Positions 1 through 6,264 of a stretch of 6,759 bases of DNA are shown one piece after another; position 1 is the first letter of the stretch; each line of letters starts with the position of its first letter. This DNA is from Candidatus Bathyarchaeota archaeon (lineage in GTDB: Archaea > Thermoproteota > Bathyarchaeia > TCS64), in assembly GCA_014729945.1 (NCBI GenBank), contig WJJC01000048.1, positions 1-6,759 of the forward strand, read 5' to 3'. The translations under genes were made by a program, and so were the position numbers. The notes beneath the pieces are model-generated. The model was not told where the DNA came from. It was given only the letters and a program-made list of their open reading frames with translations, and did not search any database.

Positions 1-7
1 ACAAGAA

Positions 8-12
8 GGGTG
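8..12 (+). promoter_or_regulatory. Shine-Dalgarno site of the uracil-DNA glycosylase gene
   Basis: The sequence GGGTG lies 7 bases ahead of the ATG at 20. It can pair with the GGTG-complementary part of the archaeal 16S rRNA 3' end. It supports ATG 20 over the in-frame ATG at 56, which has no comparable site. The promoter itself would lie left of the window. Confidence 0.6.
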
Positions 13-19
13 TTTTCTA

Positions 20-610
20 ATGTACAAATCGGATAGTTTGGAAAAAAAGAAGAAAATGGATGAGATCAAGAAAGAGACGCAGACTTGTCGTGAATGTAGC
101 CTAGGTGGGAAAAGGGAAAACATAGTAGTGGGTTCAGGCAACCTGGATGCACGGATTGTACTCATCGGTGAGGCGCCTGGAAGAAAAGAGGACACAACAG
201 GACTTCCATTTGTTGGTCAAGCTGGAAAATTATTAGACGAATTACTAGAAAACGCTGGTCTAAACAGAGAAGATATCTTTATCGGAAATATTTTAAAATG
301 TAGACCTCCGGGTAATAGGCGACCCAGGAAGGCTGAGGTTGAGTCTTGTGAGCCTTATTTGATCCGCCAGCTTGAGATTATAGAGCCCAGCGTCATAGCG
401 CCTATGGGAAATAGCTCAGTCACTTACTTCCAGAAAAGATATGGATTAAATAATCAATCTATAGGAGAGGTTCATGGAGAGGTTTATTTAATTAAAACAT
501 CCTGGGAAAATGTAAAACTAATCCCATTGTATCATCCTGCTGCCGCTATCTATCGTAGAAATCTACTTGGTACACTAAAAGAGGATATGAAAAAAGTAGC
601 TGAATTATAG
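20..610 (+). CDS. udg: Family-4 uracil-DNA glycosylase (Fe-S cluster type)
   Basis: This 196-residue protein is the usual length for the thermophile/archaeal family-4 uracil-DNA glycosylases. These cut uracil from DNA, where it arises by cytosine deamination, and so start base-excision repair. The first catalytic block GEAPG is at residues 50-54, followed by the GxPFVGxAG block at 61-69. The NILKCRPPGNR segment spans 90-100, and the second catalytic block HPAA is at 172-175. Four cysteines sit where the family binds a [4Fe-4S] cluster: C23 and C26 (CxxC), C94 and C110. All key residues are present, so the enzyme should be active. The N-terminus is lysine-rich. The start at ATG 20 is backed by a GGGTG ribosome site; M13 is a weaker alternative. 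Its stop abuts the stop of the convergent argS gene with no bases between. Family assignment is firm; cofactor binding and activity are inferred from conserved residues. Confidence 0.95.
   Translation: MYKSDSLEKKKKMDEIKKETQTCRECSLGGKRENIVVGSGNLDARIVLIGEAPGRKEDTTGLPFVGQAGKLLDELLENAGLNREDIFIGNILKCRPPGNRRPRKAEVESCEPYLIRQLEIIEPSVIAPMGNSSVTYFQKRYGLNNQSIGEVHGEVYLIKTSWENVKLIPLYHPAAAIYRRNLLGTLKEDMKKVAEL
590..595 (-). terminator. Possible T-tract terminator for argS inside udg
   Basis: On the minus strand a run of six T's begins 16 bases past the argS stop codon, within the 3' end of the opposing glycosylase gene. Archaeal RNA polymerase can stop at such tracts without a hairpin. Because the two genes leave no spacer, any argS terminator must lie in udg sequence. 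The run is short and is explained equally well by lysine codons of udg, so this is tentative. Confidence 0.3.
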
Positions 611-2545
611 CTACATGGTCTCCGGGGCGTCGATTCCTAGGATAATTAAAGCGTTTCTTAAAGTGATCCGCGTAGCATCCACGGCTCCGAGTCGTGCACC
701 CATCAATCCACTGGTCTCGGCTTTGAGAACATTCTGGGTAGCGTAGAAGCTATTGAATTTATCCGCCAAGTTATTGGCGTAGGCTGTTATATTCGCTGGC
801 TGGAGCTCATTTGCTGCTCGTTCATAGTTCTCAGGGAACTGGGCTAGCAAATTTATGAGCTCTCGTTCCTTGATGTCTGTTAGTGTCCCATATTCTGGTT
901 CTGGGTTCTCTGTTGCTCGTTTTAGTATATTACAGGTCCTTGCGTGGCTGTACTGGATGAATGGTGCGCTATTAGTCTCAAAGTTGAGGGCTTTCTCCCA
1001 GTCAAAGACAACCTGTTTCATGGGGTCCACGCTGAGGAGAGTGTACTTGACTGCGCCATAACCCACCATCTTTGCTATCTCATTTTTCATCTTCATAGAT
1101 AACTCTGGGTTACGTAGATCCACCTCTTTAAAAGCAAGAGTAACGGCTTTTTCCAATACCTCATTAAGCGTAACGTATCTCCCAAGCCGGCCACTCATCT
1201 TTACGCCTGGCAGTTTAACGAACTCGTATGCATAGTGTAGTTGGTTGTCACCCATCTCTTGTTCGCCTATGGCAGCTAAGGCTATACGTAGCTGTAGCTG
1301 GGCGAGTTTTTGCTCCATTCCGATTACGTTTATCACCCGGTCGGCTATACCGAATTTGAAGATGCTGTACGCCATATCTCTCAAAGTGTACAGAGTAGTG
1401 CCATCGCTTCGTACTAAGACTAGTCGTGGTATCTCGTGATCAGGATGTAGATCCCATCGTTCTTTTAGATCTAAGTCTTCCGCGATCCTGTCACAGTCCA
1501 ACACCTGAGCGCCATCATCCTCGATAACATAGCCTGTTTCCTTTAGTTGTTCCAATACTTTTTCCGCTGCCTGAGCCCAAACGAGATCAGATTCATAGTC
1601 AAAGCTATCGAAATAGATTCCCAGCGTCCCTAAGCTTTCCTGAAAGCCGTTAAGACAGTATTTGATGACGGTTCTTACTTCTTCCACGGTATCTGGTTCA
1701 TTGTTCTCGTATCTCGTGTTTAACGATACTATTTCAGCAATAGGGTTTTTTATCTTTGGTAGTTTCTCAGAGAGGTTTTCATATATATTGGTGTACCTTT
1801 CCTTTAACATCTTGGCTGCTTTCTCGTATTCCTCTATCTGTTCACTGGCTGCTGATGCCTCATAAATTCTGCCCTTTTCTTCAGCTTCTTTCAGTTCATC
1901 TCTTAGCCTGATTAACTCCAATACAACATTTACTGAGGCATAGATTGTACCCACCCAGAGCTCGGCGGTTCCAACTGGCTCAGGTTTTCCCATGAGTTTC
2001 CAGCCATAAGTAGCCATAGCTACCTGTCTACCCATGTCATTCACTAAGAAATGAATAACTACCTCGTTCCCTTGTTTCTCTAGTAGGCTAGCCAAACTAT
2101 CCCCAAGTATGCTGTTACGTGCGTTTCCTATGTGGAGTGGACTATTTGGGTTAGCACTAGTATGCTCCACCATGACTTTTCCCGGATCTGATATTTTACT
2201 GAATCCGTACTCCTTATCCTGTTGTATTATGGTCTCTATTACTAGTCTGGTGTAGTTCTCAATATCTACGTGGAAGTTAATGTAACCTTGTACTGCTTCA
2301 CATGATTGAACTAATGTACTGCTCTGGACAGGTATTTTATCCACTATGGTATCGGCTATCTTATTTGGAGGTTGACTTAGTTCCCTCGCAAGCTGGAAGC
2401 ATACTGGTGAGGATAGTTCACCCATATCTGCTGTTGGTGGTTGGCTGAATTTGGCGTCTGGAAGTTTAGTATCCTCGTAGGCTTTTTCTAAGCCTTTGGT
2501 TAGGAGTTTTTTGCATTCTTCTCTTAGTTCTGCGAGGGGGTTCAT
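611..2545 (-). CDS. argS: Arginyl-tRNA synthetase
   Basis: This class I synthetase charges tRNA-Arg with arginine using ATP, in the cytoplasm. At 644 residues it is full length, at the long end for archaeal ArgRS. The N-terminal tRNA-contacting domain covers about residues 1-105. The Rossmann catalytic core opens with EHTSANPNSPLHIGNARN (127-144), where the class I HIGH motif reads HIGN at 138-141. A charged, probably coiled-coil segment lies at about 212-262. The second signature appears as KMSGR at 449-453, the form usual in archaeal ArgRS. The C-terminal anticodon-binding DALR domain runs from about 525 and ends in the typical LGIDAPETM. The start is well supported: an AAGGAG ribosome site lies 8 bases upstream and a TATA box about 45 bases upstream. 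The gene is divergent from the transporter gene and convergent with udg. A tRNA-Arg(CCG) gene lies about 1.4 kb away in a separate unit. The only oddity is the fourth HIGH residue (Asn). Confidence 0.97.
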   Translation of the reverse strand: MNPLAELREECKKLLTKGLEKAYEDTKLPDAKFSQPPTADMGELSSPVCFQLARELSQPPNKIADTIVDKIPVQSSTLVQSCEAVQGYINFHVDIENYTRLVIETIIQQDKEYGFSKISDPGKVMVEHTSANPNSPLHIGNARNSILGDSLASLLEKQGNEVVIHFLVNDMGRQVAMATYGWKLMGKPEPVGTAELWVGTIYASVNVVLELIRLRDELKEAEEKGRIYEASAASEQIEEYEKAAKMLKERYTNIYENLSEKLPKIKNPIAEIVSLNTRYENNEPDTVEEVRTVIKYCLNGFQESLGTLGIYFDSFDYESDLVWAQAAEKVLEQLKETGYVIEDDGAQVLDCDRIAEDLDLKERWDLHPDHEIPRLVLVRSDGTTLYTLRDMAYSIFKFGIADRVINVIGMEQKLAQLQLRIALAAIGEQEMGDNQLHYAYEFVKLPGVKMSGRLGRYVTLNEVLEKAVTLAFKEVDLRNPELSMKMKNEIAKMVGYGAVKYTLLSVDPMKQVVFDWEKALNFETNSAPFIQYSHARTCNILKRATENPEPEYGTLTDIKERELINLLAQFPENYERAANELQPANITAYANNLADKFNSFYATQNVLKAETSGLMGARLGAVDATRITLRNALIILGIDAPETM

Positions 2546-2553
2546 GTATGTGT

Positions 2554-2559
2554 CTCCTT
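2554..2559 (-). promoter_or_regulatory. Shine-Dalgarno site of argS
   Basis: On the minus strand AAGGAG sits 8 bases ahead of the argS ATG, a strong match to the archaeal anti-Shine-Dalgarno sequence. It fixes the start at 2545 and shows that argS has a leadered mRNA. Confidence 0.8.
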
Positions 2560-2564
2560 TTAAT

Positions 2565-2609
2565 GTCTTGATTGTATTAGTGGGCTGCTTATAAATTTGC
2601 TATCAAGAC
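2565..2609. repeat. 8-bp inverted repeat bracketing the argS TATA box
   Basis: GTCTTGAT at 2565-2572 is the exact reverse complement of ATCAAGAC at 2602-2609, with a 29-base spacer. The argS TATA box (2588-2595) lies close to the centre, one arm falls at the expected argS transcription start and the other just upstream of the TATA box. This arrangement would suit a regulator holding both arms, but arms of this length can also arise by chance. Confidence 0.4.
2588..2595 (-). promoter_or_regulatory. TATA box of argS
   Basis: The minus strand reads TTTATAAG inside the AT-rich stretch GCAAATTTATAAGC, a good archaeal TATA element. Starting about 25 bases downstream would give an mRNA beginning near 2563-2567, with a leader of about 20 bases that includes the AAGGAG site. 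A G-rich run (GGGAGGGGG, 2612-2620 read on the minus strand) lies about 17 bases further upstream, where archaeal activators often bind. Confidence 0.65.
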
Positions 2610-2625
2610 GACCCCCTCCCACTGG

Positions 2626-2670
2626 ATATTATAGACGAAACTACTATATTATAGTTTAATCTATAATATA
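2626..2670 (+). promoter_or_regulatory. Triple ATATTATAG repeat and 26-bp palindrome: promoter/operator of the transporter gene
   Basis: The 9-mer ATATTATAG occurs at 2626-2634 and again at 2646-2654, a 20-bp offset (about two helical turns). It recurs inverted at 2661-2669. The last two copies extend to perfect 10-bp arms, TATATTATAG (2645-2654) and CTATAATATA (2661-2670), around the spacer TTTAAT. The palindrome ends 13 bases before the ATG at 2684. The left arm also makes a suitable TATA box: a start about 25 bases on would fall near 2675 and give an almost leaderless mRNA. A protein bound to the palindrome would then cover the TATA box. The repeats are seen directly; the operator role is inferred. 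Confidence 0.6.
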
Positions 2671-2683
2671 ATTGGTCTTAGTA

Positions 2684-3220
2684 ATGCAGAAAACTAAAAC
2701 AGAGACCAAACACAGCTCAAGACGCGTAGCTTACATGGGAGCATTCACAGCCCTCGTGTATGTAACCACTTCAATATCTATACCTATGCCACCACCACTT
2801 GGAGTATGGCACATGGGAAACCTGGTATCCTTCCTAAGCGCTATTCTTTGTGGACCCATCGTAGGAGCCTTCGCCTGTGGAGTAGGTGCAACACTATTCG
2901 ATGTATGGAACCCGCTCTGGGGCAGTAGTTTCTCAGTCTATGCGCCAGCTACTTTCATCATACGAGGAACCATGGGATATCTGTTAGGATTGATAGCTTA
3001 TAAAAGAGAGAATCACAGGAAATACGCAATTATAGCTGTTTTAACTGGTCATATATGGAAAAACGTGGGTTATTTCATATACGATTACCTGTTATACGGT
3101 TCTGCGGCTTTTTTCGATTTAACCTCATTAACAGTGAAGAGTGTATTCGAGGTTATTCTTACGTTAACAACATTAGAGGCTATAAGAAGAAAAATTGGGA
3201 GAACATATCTAAGTGAATGA
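2684..3220 (+). CDS. ECF transporter S component (riboflavin/cofactor-uptake-like membrane protein)
   Basis: From the ATG at 2684 this is a 178-residue membrane protein. Hydrophobic segments lie at about 17-33, 47-75 (probably two passes with a glycine-rich turn), 86-107, 114-135 and 150-167, in line with the six helices of S components. These are the small substrate-binding subunits of energy-coupling-factor vitamin transporters. It has an AxxxA motif in helix 1 (A16-A20), which S components use to contact EcfT. Blocks GNLVSFLSAILCGPIVGA (45-62) and the following GxGATLFD and APATFIIRGTMGY resemble the uncharacterised riboflavin-type S family (COG4720-like). No EcfA or EcfT gene is nearby, so it would share an energising module encoded elsewhere. 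ATG 2684 is preferred; an in-frame TTG at 2672, directly after a stop, would add four residues. No clear ribosome site is seen, which fits a nearly leaderless mRNA. Its stop overlaps the next gene's start. The substrate is unknown. Confidence 0.75.
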   Translation: MQKTKTETKHSSRRVAYMGAFTALVYVTTSISIPMPPPLGVWHMGNLVSFLSAILCGPIVGAFACGVGATLFDVWNPLWGSSFSVYAPATFIIRGTMGYLLGLIAYKRENHRKYAIIAVLTGHIWKNVGYFIYDYLLYGSAAFFDLTSLTVKSVFEVILTLTTLEAIRRKIGRTYLSE

Positions 3221-3939
3221 TGATGAAAATAATAGATGCACATACTCACCTTGGGGAATTTCCAGTATTCGGAGAATCCATCAACAGTAAACAACTCATA
3301 GATTTAATGGATGAATACAATATCGAAAAAGCGGTAGTATCTGCCTTACCTAACTCATTAACCCGTGAAGCCATTGAGGAATATCCTCACCGAATCACGG
3401 GCCTAGTAAGGGTAAACCCTAAGGATTTGGATGCACCAGAGACAATTAAAAAAGCTATAGAGGAATGGGATTTTAAAGGGGTAAAGCTAAACCCGCTCTT
3501 CAATAACTTTCTACCAGATAGTGATACAGTAAACCCTGTGATGGATATCGCTGCGAGGAAAAAAGTGCCTGTTTTAATCCATTGTGGCCATCCACCATGG
3601 AGTCTACCATGGAGTTTTGAAAGACTAGCCGATCGATATCCCGATATAACCATAGTAATGGCCCATATGGGACACGGTCATATTGTGTACATTAATGGCG
3701 CCCTTGATGTCGCAGAGGATTACCCAAACATAGTAGTTGATACAGCCGGGATGACCATGCACACAAAAATAAAGGAAGCCGTAAATCGCTTGGGCATAGA
3801 CCGTGTAATGTATGGCAGTGATACACCTCTGGGTCATCCAGGATGGGAGATACCAAAAGTCAAGGTAGCTGGACTGAGCACAGAGGAACTCCAACACGTC
3901 CTCTACGATAACGCACTAAGGGTTTACAATATGGATTAG
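3217..3939 (+). CDS. Amidohydrolase-2 family metal-dependent hydrolase
   Basis: This 240-residue cytoplasmic TIM-barrel hydrolase belongs to the Amidohydro_2 (COG2159, ACMSD-like) group, though on the short side for it. Metal-ligand motifs run in the expected order: DAHTH with H9 and H11 after strand 1, KGVKLNP with K90, IHCGHPPW with H122 and H125, AHMGHGH with H150 and H153, and YGSDTP with D202. All key positions are present, so a mononuclear-metal hydrolase or decarboxylase is likely. The substrate cannot be told. The gene begins ATGATGATG. The first ATG overlaps the transporter stop as ATGA, indicating translational coupling, but ATG 3220 or 3223 could also serve; GTGA at 3213-3216 may act as a weak ribosome site. 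The tight pairing with an ECF S component suggests it acts on the imported compound or a product of it, which is inference only. It converges on the tRNA gene 20 bp further on. Confidence 0.85.
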   Translation: MMMKIIDAHTHLGEFPVFGESINSKQLIDLMDEYNIEKAVVSALPNSLTREAIEEYPHRITGLVRVNPKDLDAPETIKKAIEEWDFKGVKLNPLFNNFLPDSDTVNPVMDIAARKKVPVLIHCGHPPWSLPWSFERLADRYPDITIVMAHMGHGHIVYINGALDVAEDYPNIVVDTAGMTMHTKIKEAVNRLGIDRVMYGSDTPLGHPGWEIPKVKVAGLSTEELQHVLYDNALRVYNMD

Positions 3940-3959
3940 GATTCTAATATATTGTGATT

Positions 3960-4035
3960 TGGCGGGCCCGGCAGGATTCGAACCCGCGATCTCCGGCTCC
4001 GGAGGCCGGTGCATTATCCACTGTGCCACGGGCCC
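3960..4035 (-). tRNA. tRNA-Arg, anticodon CCG, CCA end encoded
   Basis: The minus strand folds as a complete intronless tRNA. The 7-bp acceptor stem is GGGCCCG/CGGGCCC. The D arm has a 3-bp stem GCA/TGC with C13 opposite A22. The anticodon stem CCGGC/GCCGG encloses CTCCGGA, and the variable loop has five bases. The T arm is GCGGG-TTCGAAT-CCTGC with one G-T pair. The anticodon CCG (4000-4002) reads the arginine codon CGG. A20 in the D loop and C35, known arginine identity elements, are both present, and the discriminator is G73. The gene runs straight into CCA (3960-3962 on the plus strand reads TGG), so the 3' end is encoded rather than added. It has its own box A upstream. Confidence 0.97.
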
Positions 4036-4055
4036 ACTTCTGGTATAGGCGTATC

Positions 4056-4064
4056 TTTTTGTTT
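4056..4064 (+). terminator. Possible T-tract terminator for the transporter/hydrolase operon
   Basis: TTTTTGTTT is the first convincing T-rich tract on the plus strand after the hydrolase stop at 3939; the intervening sequence has none. If it is used, the transcript passes through the tRNA gene in antisense before stopping. It overlaps the tRNA box A, so the composition may simply reflect that promoter. Confidence 0.35.
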
Positions 4065-4068
4065 AAAG
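4061..4068 (-). promoter_or_regulatory. Box A (TATA) promoter of tRNA-Arg
   Basis: On the minus strand CTTTAAAC is centred about 29 bases upstream of the mature tRNA 5' end, the standard box A distance for archaeal tRNA genes. Transcription should therefore begin within a few bases of the tRNA. Confidence 0.65.
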
Positions 4069-4079
4069 GATTTCCATAG

Positions 4080-4086
4080 AAAAAAA
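4080..4086 (-). terminator. T7 terminator of the phosphoesterase gene
   Basis: Seven T's on the minus strand follow immediately after the TAA stop of the phosphoesterase gene and lie just before the tRNA box A. An uninterrupted T-tract at this place fits archaeal intrinsic termination and would keep the long upstream transcript out of the tRNA gene. Confidence 0.5.
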
Positions 4087-6222
4087 TTAGAGGGTTTTTC
4101 TCTTGCTAAGGAGATATACTGTAGATATTAGTCCAATAACAGTAAATACGGGTGATACAGGTATCCCTCCACTGGGCTCCTGCTCTGGCTCAGTTACGGT
4201 TATGATGGTAGCTTTATCGCCGGCCACAAGGTTGTATGTACCAGCCTCGTCCATTTTGATTGTGAAAGATACTGTCTCAGTGGCGCCTTCTTCGACTGTG
4301 ACGGTCTCACTGTCTGTTAATTCATCGTTTATATATAGCTCAACGGTCTCGTTTCCTTGTTTATCTCCTGTGTTGTTCAGTGTGATGGTTATCGTGATGG
4401 GGACTCCTGCTTCCGCTGTCGTAGATGATGCAGTTATACTATCATAGGTTATGTTAGCCAAGTTTGTTGTGGGTTTCGGTACGGTAGGATAGACTGTTGA
4501 TTGTTCTGAGACGGTATTACCCGCAAAATCTGTAGCATCTACCTTGAGTTCTATCTCGCCTTCTCCCGGGATAGTGAATTCATAATAGTCTTCAGCATAG
4601 GATATGATCCACTCCGTCGGGGATATCTTGGGGGCTAAGTCAAGAGGTATACTTGTCCATGTTGACCCATCAATACTGTACTCAGCGTTGATTTTTTCGA
4701 CACCCCAACCATCGTCTGTTATAGATATGGATCCGAATACATCAGTCCCTTCATCATAGTTTTCTGGTAGATGTATCGTGATATCAGGACTGGTAGTATC
4801 TGGTTCAGCTGATATCGTGGTGGTGAACATTGACTCTGGGGGGATATCGTAGTATGTTATGAAGTGATGCCCCTCGCTGCTCGTGATTACTTCATAGTAC
4901 TTGGGTTCTTCTGTAAAGGTGTAGGCTGATGGGTCAAGGGTCTTATCAACTATAAACTCCAGTTTGGCATCTTCCAATGTCATGGATAAGTCATTTTTCA
5001 CTATCGCTGAAGCTGCTGTCCCTGTTCCATCGTTGGATCGTTTATATAGGTACTTGATGTTCTCCAGGGGGATACTATTAGGTGGATCATATTTTCTGGT
5101 TTCACCGTACTCGTCTAGTTGAACTAAGCCATCGACCCCCACTGTAATGTGTCTATATCCTCGGTATTGACCTGACCCTCCTCCAATAGTTGTGGTAGTT
5201 ATGAAGTGGTGTTGATCATTCAAGTGGTAAATAAGATCCCTGTGTACGTGACCTGACATTATTATGTTTACATCATTTTCTTCTATAACTTTCAGCATCT
5301 CTCTCGCATTGTCCATGTTCTGGCTCCAAGTGAAATACATTATATCCTCCAGTTCCTCGATGTTGTCCCAGCTCCCGGTTATCTCTCCCCCTTTAAGGCT
5401 CCCTTGATCAACCTCATACTCGCCACTAAAAAGTGGGTGATGGAAGGCAATTATCTTTACCTTATCCTGATTCTCGGATAGGATATTATCTGCCCAAGCT
5501 ATTTCATCCAACTTTACGTAGCCTCCACCATGGCTGTTCAGAGATACTATGAAGAAGTCTCCTAGAGTAACCGTGTAGTTCGTTTTTCCCCCGAACTGCT
5601 TGTAGTACTGTGCCCCGTTGGTGTAGTCATGGTTCCCTGGCTGGAAGTAGATAGGTACTGTACTGTATTTCATAGTTCCTTGCACGTTCTCCCATGCCGC
5701 CCGGATAGTCTCCACATCAACTATGTCGCCTGTAACGAAAATCATATCGGGATTCAAGAGATTCTGCTCATATACATAGTGGGTAAAGTTATTTCCCCCA
5801 TATGGTTGATGGATGTCACTTATCTGGGATATAGTAAGATTCTCTGGCCACTCGGTCATTACCCAGACACTTCGTTCCTGTATGTACTCGGTTCCAGTGA
5901 AGGTTATGTACAGATCGTATAACCCGGGTCTAACCATGGGCACTGTGAACTCCAGTATCCATGTTCCGTCACTATCTGTTGGGCCCTCCGTTAGGGTTAA
6001 ATCTGCTTCATCATAAGGGGATACTAGTGATGCGGATACATCCTGAGGCATGTTAGATATTGTTTCCACTCTAAGGGTTCCTCCCTGCAAGACGGATTGA
6101 GGAAGTGTGGGTAAGGGTTTAGAGATCGGTTCTGTGATAACTTTTATTCCCTGTGCCGTAAATATTGGTGTTAGAAAAACGGTTATAATTAAGGTGAATA
6201 AAACAAGTTTACGTTGCTTCAT
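4087..6222 (-). CDS. Exported, membrane-anchored calcineurin-like phosphoesterase with Ig-like and CARDB-like domains
   Basis: This 711-residue protein starts with a signal peptide: basic KQRK, then a hydrophobic stretch at about 6-24. A beta-rich domain (about 45-122) comes before the metallophosphoesterase domain at about 128-365. All five metal-site blocks are visible: SDIH (D136, H138), GDIVD (D166), GNHD (N197, H198), HH (261-262) and GHVH (H325, H327). Catalysis on a phosphoester is therefore likely. An Ig-like region follows at about 475-580 (TSPDITI, a DATDFAGNT block). A CARDB-like adhesion domain spans about 588-675 (LNNTGDKQGNETVELYIN). The acidic linker EPEQEPSGGIPVSP leads into a transmembrane helix ending in KRKTL, like archaeal surface-protein anchors. 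N-glycosylation sequons (N128, N145, N215, N590, N616, N624) also suit an outer-surface location. Start: no upstream in-frame ATG, and the signal peptide fits. A GGTG lies too far upstream (19 bases) to act clearly. The natural substrate is unknown. Confidence 0.9.
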   Translation of the reverse strand: MKQRKLVLFTLIITVFLTPIFTAQGIKVITEPISKPLPTLPQSVLQGGTLRVETISNMPQDVSASLVSPYDEADLTLTEGPTDSDGTWILEFTVPMVRPGLYDLYITFTGTEYIQERSVWVMTEWPENLTISQISDIHQPYGGNNFTHYVYEQNLLNPDMIFVTGDIVDVETIRAAWENVQGTMKYSTVPIYFQPGNHDYTNGAQYYKQFGGKTNYTVTLGDFFIVSLNSHGGGYVKLDEIAWADNILSENQDKVKIIAFHHPLFSGEYEVDQGSLKGGEITGSWDNIEELEDIMYFTWSQNMDNAREMLKVIEENDVNIIMSGHVHRDLIYHLNDQHHFITTTTIGGGSGQYRGYRHITVGVDGLVQLDEYGETRKYDPPNSIPLENIKYLYKRSNDGTGTAASAIVKNDLSMTLEDAKLEFIVDKTLDPSAYTFTEEPKYYEVITSSEGHHFITYYDIPPESMFTTTISAEPDTTSPDITIHLPENYDEGTDVFGSISITDDGWGVEKINAEYSIDGSTWTSIPLDLAPKISPTEWIISYAEDYYEFTIPGEGEIELKVDATDFAGNTVSEQSTVYPTVPKPTTNLANITYDSITASSTTAEAGVPITITITLNNTGDKQGNETVELYINDELTDSETVTVEEGATETVSFTIKMDEAGTYNLVAGDKATIITVTEPEQEPSGGIPVSPVFTVIGLISTVYLLSKRKTL

Positions 6223-6264
6223 GGATAAGAATTAGGTAGAACACCTTTTTTACTTATTGCACAA

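Noticed and set aside
855..1865. Plus-strand reading frames of 64-68 codons opposite argS
   Set aside because: They are antisense to a complete, well-conserved synthetase, have no ribosome site and encode serine-rich low-information peptides typical of shadow frames.
2645..2670. Palindrome as a rho-independent-style terminator
   Set aside because: The stem has only one G-C pair, no T-tract follows, and it lies directly upstream of a gene between divergent units, where a promoter is expected.
2546..2683. Riboswitch in the divergent intergenic region ahead of the transporter
   Set aside because: The space between the likely transcription start and the ATG is only about 10 bases, far too short for an aptamer, and no known aptamer core is visible.
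3085..3897. Minus-strand reading frames opposite the transporter and hydrolase genes
   Set aside because: They lie antisense to conserved motifs of two convincing genes and show no recognisable domain or start signals.
3960..4035. tRNA gene as an integration site for a mobile element
   Set aside because: No integrase gene and no repeat of the tRNA 3' end is seen in the window; the flanks are ordinary genes.
4103..6016. Plus-strand reading frames opposite the phosphoesterase gene
   Set aside because: The minus-strand protein has a signal peptide, all metal motifs and a C-terminal anchor, so the opposite frames are shadows of its Ser/Thr/Val-rich domains.
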